Below are positions 55,649 to 64,000 of a DNA stretch of 64,000 nucleotides, in pieces. Below the pieces are notes generated by a model. That model worked only from the letters and a program-made list of their open reading frames with translations. It was not told the DNA's origin and made no database searches. Made by a program: the position numbers and the translations under genes. The DNA is from Corallium rubrum (taxonomy: Eukaryota; Cnidaria; Anthozoa; Scleralcyonacea; Coralliidae), in the NCBI GenBank assembly GCA_964035015.1, contig OZ035997.1, forward strand, positions 68,362,067 to 68,426,066, read 5' to 3'. The first letter of the stretch is position 1; every line of letters starts with the position of its first letter.

Positions 55649-56725
55649 ATGGACAACGACGTAGAATTGGAACAGGGGCTGAGAGATATATACTATAACC
55701 CATCAACTGGTTACCAGTCAGCTGAGAGACTTTACCAGAAAGCACTGGCGGATGGTCTCCCCGGTGTGAGTAGAAGTAAGGTCACTGAGTGTCTGAAATC
55801 GCAGGACACTTTTACACGGTATAGGAAGATAGTTAGTAAGCACAAGTTCAGACAGACTAGGGTTTACTACCTTGGTGAGCAGCTGCAAATAGATCTTGTT
55901 GATATGGGTAAGAATGAGGGATACCGTTGGATACTGACGGCTGTTGAAATTCTAAGCAGATATGCCTTTGCCATCCCTGTGTATAGGAAAGACACTGGAA
56001 GTATGACTAAGGCGGTAACGTTGTTGCTTAAGAAATTCAAGAAGCGTTTTTGAGTGGATCCGGAACTGGTGCAGTTTGACGATGGTAAGGAATTTTACAA
56101 CGTCGGGGTGAGGTCCTTACTGGAGGGAGCTGGTGCTAAGTACTTTAGCACCTTATCAGACAAGAAGGCTGCTGTTGTGGAACGGTTCAACAGAACCCTC
56201 AAGACGGCTATGTGGAAGTACTTCTACAGTAAGGGAACATATAGGTGGACTGATCTTCTAGACCCGCTGGTCAGCAATTACAATAACACTAAGCATAGAA
56301 CTATACTGATGAAACCGGCTAATGTGAATAAAAGTAATGAGGTTGAAGTGTGGAACACCTTATTTGGCCACACCTTTGGAGAATACCCTCTAGCTAAATT
56401 TAAAGTTGGTGATACCGTCAGGATAAGTAAGTACAAAGGCACATTCACTAAGGGCTATGAGGCTAACTTCACAGAGGAACTATTCAAGGCGACGAAGGTA
56501 ATCCGAGGCGACCCAAATGTTTATGAAATAGCGGACTCAGAGGGTGAGCCAATAATTGGGAAGTTTTATGAAGAGGAGCTAAGTGCTGTTGTTAAGAAGG
56601 CCCATGTGTATAAAGTAGAGAAAATACTGAAGAGGAAAAAGAAGATGGCCTTGGTAAAGTGGCTCGGGTATGATAGCAAGCATAATAGCTGGGTACCTGA
56701 GAGTGATATTCAGAATATTGGTTAG
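55649..56725 (+). pseudogene. Polinton integrase with chromodomain, one in-frame TGA
   Basis: The frame is continuous over 358 codons except for a TGA at 56051-56053. The RVE catalytic triad is visible: Asp in QIDLVDMG (about 80), Asp in QFDDGKEFYN (about 143) and Glu in VVERFNRTLK (about 176). The C-terminal chromodomain reads YKVEKILKRKKKMALVKWLG and SWVPESDI (about 318-358). The enzyme inserts Polinton DNA with 6-bp staggered cuts, matching the AGTATA duplication here. The chromodomain could direct insertion to modified chromatin. The TGA falls between the first and second Asp and is followed in frame by the rest. Confidence 0.9.
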
Positions 56726-56729
56726 TGAG

Positions 56730-57743
56730 ATGGATGATGCATTTGACGACTTTGAAAACAATCCTCCTGAACATGGTGAAGAGGATGACGAAGAGTTGGA
56801 ACCAGAATCTGATGTCCTGTTAGATCAGGATGAAGGTCCGTATGATGAGACTGCATGGATTGACGATGATATAGACTACAATGCTGAAAACATTTCTGTT
56901 GTTAAGAGATTAGGGACTAAGGACAATATTGATAGATACATTAATAGCATGATAACTAGAAGAGGCACCATCAGCATAAGAATGCCAGAGTGGAAGCGTA
57001 AGAGTACGGTCAGACTTATTAGGTCGTTTCTAGCTCTAACTGATGGTGGTGGTGGTAACGTAAGGCCTCTACTAAATAATGAGTCCGGTCACAAAATAAT
57101 CCGTGGTGTTACTTTCTCAAGAGGAGGAGCTGTCAAATTCAGTGGTCTGACAACTACTCTCAGTTATAATGGTGTAGGCGTTAGAGAGATCAACACAGGT
57201 AAATACGTTATGGGTAAACCCGCCACGAGTGATCTTAATGTGGGTTCATCAGCTGAGGTGGAGTTCAGTGAACTAGTCTCTAATGTCTTCAGGGTCACAA
57301 GTGATGTGATGAAGTTGGTGGCAGATAAGACAGGGGCAAGTCGGGAAGCCGTTATTGAGGTGGTTGATGAAGATACATATCCTGAACACACACCTGAGAT
57401 GATTGAAAGTATGGTCAGGGAAAAGAGTAACCACTATAAGGCACCATTGCTAGGGGAAAAGATAAGAGATCTTATGAAGATAATTTATGACAAAAGCATT
57501 TTTGATGGAACTGGTAATGATCCAATTGATCTGCCAGAGATACCTGAGAGTGTGACCATGGAGATAGCTGAGTCCTCTGTTTCAGAGATTAGTGAGAGGC
57601 TACATGAGAGGGTCGGGGAGTTGACAGAACAGGAGATCCGTGAGTTCGCAGGGATGCTGGATCCGAAGGGGGATGCCGACACTAAGATAGAAGCTCTCGA
57701 CCAGATGGCTGATGAATATAGACTGAAGGCTCTGAGAGACTGA
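56730..57743 (+). CDS. Polinton acidic protein (337 aa), probably part of a longer protein
   Basis: It starts 4 bp after the integrase stop with MDDAFDDFENNPPEHGEEDD. The N-terminal 60 residues are very acidic. The middle is beta-rich (RRGTISIRMPEWKRKSTVRL, GHKIIRGVTFSRGGAVKFSG) and the C-terminus is helical (EISERLHERVGELTEQEIRE). The frame ends at 57743, but the next open frame begins immediately in another phase and looks like its membrane-anchored continuation. No family was recognised; the position before the capsid genes suggests a virion component. Confidence 0.6.
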   Translation: MDDAFDDFENNPPEHGEEDDEELEPESDVLLDQDEGPYDETAWIDDDIDYNAENISVVKRLGTKDNIDRYINSMITRRGTISIRMPEWKRKSTVRLIRSFLALTDGGGGNVRPLLNNESGHKIIRGVTFSRGGAVKFSGLTTTLSYNGVGVREINTGKYVMGKPATSDLNVGSSAEVEFSELVSNVFRVTSDVMKLVADKTGASREAVIEVVDEDTYPEHTPEMIESMVREKSNHYKAPLLGEKIRDLMKIIYDKSIFDGTGNDPIDLPEIPESVTMEIAESSVSEISERLHERVGELTEQEIREFAGMLDPKGDADTKIEALDQMADEYRLKALRD

Positions 57744-58248
57744 CCCGCAGAAGGAGCAGCTGTATAGGAATATTCAGGGGACTTCTGAGTTGAAGAGTGA
57801 TCTGATGCGTATTGTTGAGAAAGGTGGGGCCCCTAAGCATAGCGAGGCTATATCAATATTTGAAGAAGAGGTTGATGGTAATGACAGCATAGAAGATCTG
57901 TCTAGGTTGGAGCGCTTCAGGAAATGGATGAAGGAGAACTGGCTTGGTGCGACGGTGCTTGCTGTGACTGTGGCTTCACTAATTACCACAGTAATAACTG
58001 GAATGCGTTCTGCTATTAAGAAAGGCACCAACGCCGCCGGATCATTTGGACGGTCAGTCTATGATGCCTTCAGGAAGTTGGTGAAGAGACTTGGTCCAGT
58101 GTTGGGTCCCATCATAACAGCCCTCGGTAGTCTGATTGCCACGCTTCTGAAGTATGGTGCTGTGGGGTTGGCCTGGTTGGCTAGCAATCTATGGATGCTG
58201 GTGGTGGCGCTCGTATGGCTGGTCTATGATAGGTATGGAAAGAAATAA
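57744..58248 (+). pseudogene. Membrane-anchored continuation of the acidic protein
   Basis: The frame is open from just after the previous stop (DPQKEQLYRNIQ) but has no early ATG; the first ATG is at 57805. It encodes a charged segment, a membrane helix (WLGATVLAVTVASLITTVIT), a Gly/Pro-rich linker (RLGPVLGPIITALGSLIATL) and a final helix (GLAWLASNLWMLVVALVWLV). The lack of a start and the flush join suggest a single-base frameshift or programmed shift at about 57740. Confidence 0.55.
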
Positions 58249-58264
58249 GATATAACTTAGTCTA

Positions 58265-59501
58265 TGTTGCAGGAAGACAGAATTGCCCCAAGCTATAAAC
58301 TGAAGAAGCCAGACAGTAGTGAGAAAGGTAGGGTAGGGTAGGGTCGTCGACGTAACATTCAACCCGACACATATATCCTCTGGCCAGGACCTGTATGTGA
58401 AGCTGGCGACACTGCCGGTTAATCATGTACTCATTCCTGGAAGTAGAACGCTCACATTCAACCTGAAGAATGGTAACAAGGAGTCATACCATCAGAACAA
58501 CCTTAAGTCCACCCTGTTTAAGCAAATCACTCACAAGTTCAATGGGGAAATATATAGGGACTTGAATGAGGCTCGTGTGCTTAGATGTTATGAAGACCTA
58601 TGGTCTAAGTCCAGGCGGGCTGGGAAAATTGACCAGGGCCTTGGCGGGAGTGCCAACCTTGCTAAGCTGAGGAGTCAGGACGCGAGTGGTGATGCTAGTG
58701 TTGCCGGTGACGCTCTCATGAGTGGCATCTATGGCGACAGGTTCACAGTGCCTATTGATGACGACTGGCTGAGTGAAAATGGGGCTGTCTATCCTCACGC
58801 ACTTCAGAACACACATGAGACTATACTAAAGATCAACAGTCCTAACGTATTACTCTCGGGAGGCAGTGGTAAGGCTGTGCCAGGTAGTTTCAAGCTGGAT
58901 AATCTGAAGTTGAGGTATGAGACAGATGAGAATGAGGTGCTGGCGAGTGAGACTGAGGGGATCTACAGCGGAGGGAAATCTTCCTACTACAGTCACGCCA
59001 ACCATGGTTAAAACCTTTCCAGTTGCTGGTAATAGCACAAAGATTCATGAGAATGTAAACCTACCAAGGAAGTCGTTGAGAAACATCGTAATGATCTTTA
59101 AAAGAACCACTGATGGAAGTGAGTCGCTCTACTACCCAGCTATTGAAAGTGTTAAGATAAGTTTCCAGGGCCAGCCAAACTTCCTGTACACACAGTCGAT
59201 GAAGAAGTATGATTTCTTCAATGAGGCCAGCCGGGTGTTCTTCCCATGTGATGACAGGTTTGATAGGAATGTTAGTGAGGCGAATTTCTTCCACGACAAG
59301 TTTGCCTTGGTTTGCGACTTCTCAACAACAGTGTTGAAGAGGGTACAGGGTCAGGGTGTAAAGCTGACTGACACACAGAATGGGATACTTATTGAGGTGG
59401 AGAAGAGTGCTGGTACTACTGCCTGTATCTGCTACCTGTATGTGCTGTTGGATGGGCTCATCAACTTAGCCAATGGACAGCTGCAATCTATTCAGTATTA
59501 G
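58265..59501 (+). pseudogene. Polinton major capsid protein, two frameshifts
   Basis: The first break is a GTAGG pentamer expansion at 58327-58345; the second is near 58985. Between them the frame reads LPVNHVLIPGSRTLTFNLKN, HKFNGEIYRDLNEARVLRCY and TVPIDDDWLSENGAVYPHAL. After the second break comes HENVNLPRKSLRNIVMIF and YYPAIESVKISFQGQPNFLY, the beta-strand block diagnostic of Polinton/adintovirus double jelly-roll major capsid proteins. The total of about 410 codons is slightly short for the family. The product would assemble the icosahedral shell. Confidence 0.8.
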
Positions 59502-59506
59502 TGTAT

Positions 59507-60103
59507 ATGAACCAGCCGGAGACTATTCTGATAGTTGGGCCATCTGGATGCGGGAAAACTTACACACTGGTCAACGAAATTCTTGCTGTGGAGTACAGGA
59601 AGTATTTCGACTTCATCATAATACTTTGTCCGACGCTGTGGATAAACACCACATACCTGGACTGGGGATATCTGAAGAGTGATGCTGATGTCATCGGACT
59701 GGATATAAGCCCAGACAGACTTGACGCTGTTCTTGGAACTATTGTTAAGATATATTCGGGGTCTAAAACTGCGATAATAGTCGATGATATGAGTAGCACA
59801 AATGAGCAGCATCTCAACGACAGTATGTTGACTTTTTTATCATATAGTGGTAGGCACCATAACATTACACTATTCATTCTGACGCAGAAGCTGAACAGTG
59901 TGGTGACCGGCATAAGGGACAATACCACCCGACTGATATTTTTCAGTACTCATAACAGGAGAAGTATGAAGGTGTTGAGGGATGAGTTCTTCGGACATGT
60001 AGCAGACAGTGAAATGGAAAAGTCTATCATCACACGGCTTGCCAGTGGTAAGTACCTGGATATTGCACTTAGTGTACATCCACCTACATATTCTGTACTA
60101 TAG
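59507..60103 (+). CDS. Polinton FtsK/HerA-type packaging ATPase (198 aa)
   Basis: The frame is intact. Walker A GPSGCGKTYT lies at about residue 11, Walker B TAIIVDDMSS at about 88, followed by LTFLSYSGRHHNITLFILTQ, a sensor-type segment with a Gln. Length and order match the A32/FtsK-type packaging ATPases of Polintons and virophages. It would pump DNA into capsids. ATG at 59507 was preferred over the in-frame GTG at 59501, which overlaps the capsid stop. It is one of the few undamaged genes here. Confidence 0.9.
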   Translation: MNQPETILIVGPSGCGKTYTLVNEILAVEYRKYFDFIIILCPTLWINTTYLDWGYLKSDADVIGLDISPDRLDAVLGTIVKIYSGSKTAIIVDDMSSTNEQHLNDSMLTFLSYSGRHHNITLFILTQKLNSVVTGIRDNTTRLIFFSTHNRRSMKVLRDEFFGHVADSEMEKSIITRLASGKYLDIALSVHPPTYSVL

Positions 60104-60104
60104 T

Positions 60105-60632
60105 ATGGGTAGGCGTAGTAAGGCTGAGCCAGTTGTTATTGAGGATGAGGCTATTGGTAATCTGGTAGAGGAACTCCAGGTTGCGGAAAAGGGTATTGCC
60201 GATGCTGATGAGTCTAGGATAGACACCAGACGTGAGGACCTAGTGAAGGCGTCTGAAGGTTACATAACTCAGAAAGTTGAGTACATAAAAAAGTGCACTA
60301 ACAAGTCACTTGAGAAAGTCTACAAGGCCTATGAGGTGAAGAGGAAGAAGGATGCGGACGAGTTCCTCACGGATTTACTTATCAGTCAGTTCTCATCTAT
60401 GCTCGGCGGGCTGGATGCAATTGAGGACCCTAAGGTGCTGGCAGATGAACTAAAAGGTAAAAGTATACTGAGAAAAGACGTTGAAAATGCTATCTCAGTA
60501 GTTAACCCATATATACCCCTGATAGGACTACTTGGTGGAGTCATGATAACCGGTAGACATATATATCAGCATAAAAGTAAACAGAAATTACCACCTGCAG
60601 AGGATACGCAAACTCAGTCTGATGGTAGCTGA
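60105..60632 (+). CDS. Polinton small membrane protein (175 aa)
   Basis: It starts 1 bp after the ATPase stop (MGRRSKAEPVVIEDEAIGNL). A helical, charged body (RREDLVKASEGYITQKVEYI, LEKVYKAYEVKRKKDADEF) is followed by a Pro/Gly-rich membrane helix near the C-terminus (YIPLIGLLGGVMITGRHIY) and a polar tail. The frame is intact. It has no recognised family; the tight spacing suggests co-expression with capsid and ATPase. Confidence 0.6.
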   Translation: MGRRSKAEPVVIEDEAIGNLVEELQVAEKGIADADESRIDTRREDLVKASEGYITQKVEYIKKCTNKSLEKVYKAYEVKRKKDADEFLTDLLISQFSSMLGGLDAIEDPKVLADELKGKSILRKDVENAISVVNPYIPLIGLLGGVMITGRHIYQHKSKQKLPPAEDTQTQSDGS

Positions 60633-60660
60633 GAGATGATTGGCCTGCATACGGTAAGGC

Positions 60661-61615
60661 CTCGTTAAGCTGCTTTGACGATAAGAGGTACATACTTGAT
60701 GATGGGGTTAGTAGCTATGCTTATGGACATAAACTCATCAACCAGGTGTTCTACAGCGGATTTGCCTTTATTGATTGATAGAGGCCTGGGTTGATGCAGG
60801 GAACAACCTCCCAAAACGGGGGGTTGGTCAAAAGTGATGCAGGGATGTTGGTTGTTGAAATTATACTTCATAAAATTTCTTAATATTTATGAAGAAGTTA
60901 TATATCCAGATGGTTTTGCTAGTGATGCTGATGATGACTTTTCCATAGGCCTGACCAGGGGGCGCCGCGGGTTGGATGTTGGGTCCGATGTCTTTTCCAG
61001 TGATGGGGGCTAGTGATGGCTGTCAGTGATGGGGGCTCGTGATTGGTGATCTTCTCACAACGCCTCAGACCTACGGCCTTCGGCTGCCAATGATTGGTGA
61101 CCTTTCTGTGACCATCACTATAGCCAACCCCTGATGCCAAGACCCACCCCCTGAAGGCCTTACGACCTTCAGGGATGGTCAGGTTATTAGGGGTTATACA
61201 GAGTGGTAGGGAGAAAATTATTGGACTGGGGTGACGGTACAACTATATAACTGCTTATGGGGGGGAAATTATGTATCCGACGACTGGATTCAGAGATATT
61301 TCTTAACTGTATGGACGGTAATATCCTCGTTCCCTGGGCCCTATGGAGCGATAATTCACATCTATGGGACATTTTGACGATGTAATTAATCCAAGGAATT
61401 GACCTTCAATGTATGAACGGTCGTGCACCCTCATCCCCTGGGCCCTATGGAGCTATATTTCGCGTCTCCGAGACGTATGGTCAGGTGATTAGGCTATGGG
61501 ATGTGAAATTCACTGTATGGACGTCTAAACCACCCCGTCATATGGGCCATATGGAGACATAAATCTCGTCTCCGGGGCATTTAAAATGCGCTGGTACCCT
61601 ATAACCTATACTACT
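60661..61615. repeat. Polinton right terminal inverted repeat
   Basis: This is the inverse of 38118-39184 with about 95% identity by eye. It includes a copy of the last 36 polymerase codons (ILDDGVSSYAYGHKLINQVF) at 60661-60780 on the plus strand, without the rest of the gene, and only one 51-bp unit. Confidence 0.92.
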
Positions 61616-62562
61616 AGTATATATAGTATATATAGTAAGTATATATAGTATATATAGTATATATAGTATATATAGTATATATAGTATATATAGTATATAT
61701 AGTATATATAGTATATATAGTATATATAGTATATATAGTATGTATAGTATGTATAGTATGTATAGTATGTATAGTATGTATAGTATGTATAGTATGTATA
61801 GTATGTATAGTATGTATAGTATGTATAGTATGTATAGTATGTATAGTATGTATAGTATGTATAGTATGTATAGTATGTATAGTATGTATGGTATGTATGG
61901 TATGTATGGTATGTATGGTAGATATGGTAGATATGGTAGATATGGTATATATGGTATATATGGTATATATGGTATATATGGTATATATGGCATATATGGG
62001 TATATATGGCATATATGGCATATATGGTATATATGGTATATATGGTATATATGGTATATATGGTATATATGGTATATATGGTATATATGGTATATATATA
62101 TAGTATATATATAGTATATATATAGTATATATATAGTATATATATATAGTATATATAGTATATATAGTATATATACTATATATAGTATATATAGTATATA
62201 TAGTATATATAGTATATATAGTATATATAGTATATATAGTATATATAGTATATATAGTATATATAGTATATATAGTATATATAGTATATATAGTATATAT
62301 AGTATATATAGTATATATAGTATATATAGTATATATAGTATATATAGTATATATAGTATATATAGTATATATAGTATATATAGTATATATAGTATATATA
62401 GTGTATAGTGTATAGTGTATAGTATAGAGTATAGAGTATAGAGTATAGAGTATAGAGTATAGAGTATAGAGTATAGAGTATAGAGTATAGAGTATAGAGT
62501 ATAGAGTATATAGTATATAGTATATAGTATGTAGTATATAGTATATAGTATATATTATTATA
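61616..62562. repeat. 9-bp satellite right of the Polinton
   Basis: AGTATATAT, AGTATGTAT, GGTATATAT and related units follow one another in homogenised blocks, ending in 8-bp AGAGTATA-like units. The first AGTATA is the right target duplication. Confidence 0.95.
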
Positions 62563-63045
62563 TATTCGAACTTTATTCTCGTTTGTGATTGGCCAAAACC
62601 AGGGGCGGATCTAGGGGTAGTCAAACCAATCACGCGACTAAGGTAAAAATTGCGCAGTTAATTAATTAAGTTAATTAATTCAAACTGTGGTCCATAGCAA
62701 AGACATTAATATTCAAAATTTGTAGTCCAGTTATCAAGTTTCATACAGCGGCAAGTCACAGAACAGCGGTCTTGCGCGTGAGTTTTGATTGCTCTGTAGT
62801 CTGATTCCAGCCATCCGATTGGCCAATTTACTTTTTGATTGATGTGTGGGGAGTTCTGATCGGTTTGTGGATCAGGGGCTCGTATACAAGCTATCCAATT
62901 GGCTAATTCAAAAAATATCTGAATTCTCATTAGCTACATTTTTTGATCGATCATATGCATCAGCCTTCAGTGTATACGGCAATGATTCTATAGCCTTCCT
63001 GATCGCAGCTTGAACGTGAAGGTTCAATTTCAAGTGCCACAGAAA

Positions 63046-63053
63046 TATAAAAG
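63046..63053 (+). promoter_or_regulatory. TATA box
   Basis: ATATAAAAG lies about 28 bp upstream of the ATG at 63075, a plausible core promoter for the small ORF. Confidence 0.4.
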
Positions 63054-63074
63054 CGAAATAGCAAATATACTGCA

Positions 63075-63317
63075 ATGTCTTGTAGTATTTACGAGACTGT
63101 GCAGTCCGCGTTTGAGAGAAACGATTGGCCATATCTTCAAGATGTTTACGCTGATCTGATGAAGCGAATCCACGCTTTGCCGCAGAGTTCTATTGAAGAG
63201 CTGTTGAGTGCTATCAACAACACGAGCTTCTGCCTCAGTAGAAATTTTGGTGCCGAATCTTTCATCCCGAAGTATGTTCGAGAAAGGAAAAACAAGTCTT
63301 GTACAGCCATAATATAA
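63075..63317 (+). CDS. Small hypothetical protein inside a hAT-like element (80 aa)
   Basis: An ATG close behind a TATA box opens an 80-codon frame: MSCSIYETVQSAFERNDWPY, then DLMKRIHALPQSSIEELLSA and SFIPKYVRERKNK. It looks mainly helical and soluble, with balanced composition unlike random AT-rich frames. No family was recognised. It is not a transposase fragment that I know. It could be a host gene fragment captured by the element, or chance. Confidence 0.35.
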   Translation: MSCSIYETVQSAFERNDWPYLQDVYADLMKRIHALPQSSIEELLSAINNTSFCLSRNFGAESFIPKYVRERKNKSCTAII

Positions 63318-64000
63318 ATATATTCTATTTTAACTAAATTTGACTCTTATTATAATAGTTTTGGACTTGTATTAACCAAACAATCTGTGCGCCATGACTG
63401 GCTGGCATGATCGTTTATGAAATTAACATATTATTGCGGTCAAAAGTTTATTAATATTAAATATTTCACTTATATACCGCGAACCCAGCCGAACCAGTAA
63501 ACACTGTAGTGTAGGCATTTTGTTTGCTTTTTGTCGCCTGATATTAGTTTAAGATTTTGATTTGGATATCTATTATCCATATAATGTATATGGACATGGC
63601 TTGGTGTAATACGATCTCTTAGTTCAGATGTGATAAATTGTGATTTGATAATAATTGATTTAAATAAATTGATTTAAAACCAGTTTGCTCTTTTTCGGCC
63701 TTCCAAAGGCTGTCCATGTTGGAAACACATCCATGTTGGAAACACATCCTAGGCATGCTGATGAGCCCTGATATTGGGCGAAAGCCATTTTTGCACCTCA
63801 CGTTTTATTTACCGAAAATCTCGAAACAGATCTAGTGTGGGTATTAATAACTAATCATACCCCCCGAAAAATTTCCGTACCACCCCCCCTCCCCCCCTCC
63901 CCCCCGAATGTTCACAAAGGAAATTTTGACTAACGTACGAAAAATCCTGGATCCGCCCCTGGCCAAAACGCCCCCGCTAATTATCCGTATCTGGAAGCTG
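63318..64000. other. Non-coding 3' part of the hAT-like element and flank
   Basis: This holds a short direct repeat (CCATGTTGGAAACACATCC, twice near 63713-63748), poly-C tracts near 63870-63905 and the right terminus. No gene is supported. Confidence 0.6.

Larger units (their letters stand above)
38118..61615. mobile_element. Full-length Polinton/Maverick, 23.5 kb
   Basis: The element starts AGTAGTATAG and ends CTATACTACT, the AG...CT ends usual for Polintons. It has about 1-kb terminal inverted repeats and a 6-bp duplication AGTATA on both sides. It encodes protein-primed PolB, RVE integrase, packaging ATPase, major and minor capsid proteins. No maturation protease was recognised. Most long genes are frameshifted and one is split by a nested transposon, so the copy is probably inactive by itself. 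Confidence 0.95.
62600..63961. mobile_element. hAT-like element with perfect 8-bp TSD
   Basis: The ends CAGGGGCGGATC and GATCCGCCCCTG are inverse hAT-type termini. GCCAAAAC occurs on both sides (62592-62599, 63962-63969). The 1362-bp interior has no transposase but holds a small ORF with a TATA box. The perfect duplication suggests recent insertion. Confidence 0.85.

Overview
The window is nuclear DNA of a metazoan, most likely an aquatic invertebrate such as a sponge or cnidarian; the sequence does not settle which. The signs are spliced host exons with GT..AG introns (an Ig domain joined to a protein kinase), an intron-bearing Crypton-type recombinase gene, Penelope-like elements, a LINE, a tRNA-derived SINE, many MITE/hAT-like elements and abundant satellites. 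No bacterial operon, CRISPR array or rRNA was seen.

Layout. 1-12.6 kb (minus strand): exons of a host gene or genes. Seven exons (1-5467) join with perfectly matching intron phases and encode an Ig domain followed directly by a TKL-like kinase domain whose ATP-binding lysine is replaced. Five more exons (8850-12615) form a second phase-consistent chain of unknown function. Introns are full of MITEs, a hAT-like element and SINE copies. 12.8-20.9 kb: a truncated Penelope-like element with a hammerhead-type motif, microsatellites, a 680-bp TTAA-flanked foldback, and a 15-bp minisatellite present twice in opposite orientations. 21.5-23.1 kb: an apparently intact two-exon Crypton/DUF3504 tyrosine recombinase. 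23.16-32.97 kb: a tandem Penelope-like insertion (inverted fragment, pLTR, RT, pLTR, RT, pLTR) flanked by an 11-13 bp duplication and interrupted by about 3.2 kb that contains a 5'-truncated LINE. 33-38.1 kb: gene-poor DNA with a 24-bp minisatellite and a 9-bp satellite.

38118-61615 is a full-length 23.5-kb Polinton/Maverick with about 1-kb terminal inverted repeats, AG...CT ends and a 6-bp AGTATA target duplication, inserted in the 9-bp satellite. Its left half is transcribed leftward: protein-primed DNA polymerase B, two Bro-N/PD-(D/E)XK nuclease genes, a Cys-rich protein, several membrane proteins, a fibre-like protein and a large unknown protein. Its right half is transcribed rightward: penton-like minor capsid, DDE integrase with chromodomain, a membrane-associated protein, major capsid protein, packaging ATPase and a small membrane protein. 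Polymerase plus integrase would replicate and insert the element, while capsids plus ATPase would package it. Most long genes carry one or more frameshifts or a stop; the ATPase and a few small genes are open. A 5.2-kb non-autonomous transposon, itself carrying a Tc1-like tandem array, splits the Cys-rich gene.

61.6-62.56 kb is the other side of the satellite. 62600-63961 is a hAT-like element with a perfect 8-bp target duplication that carries a small ORF with its own TATA box.
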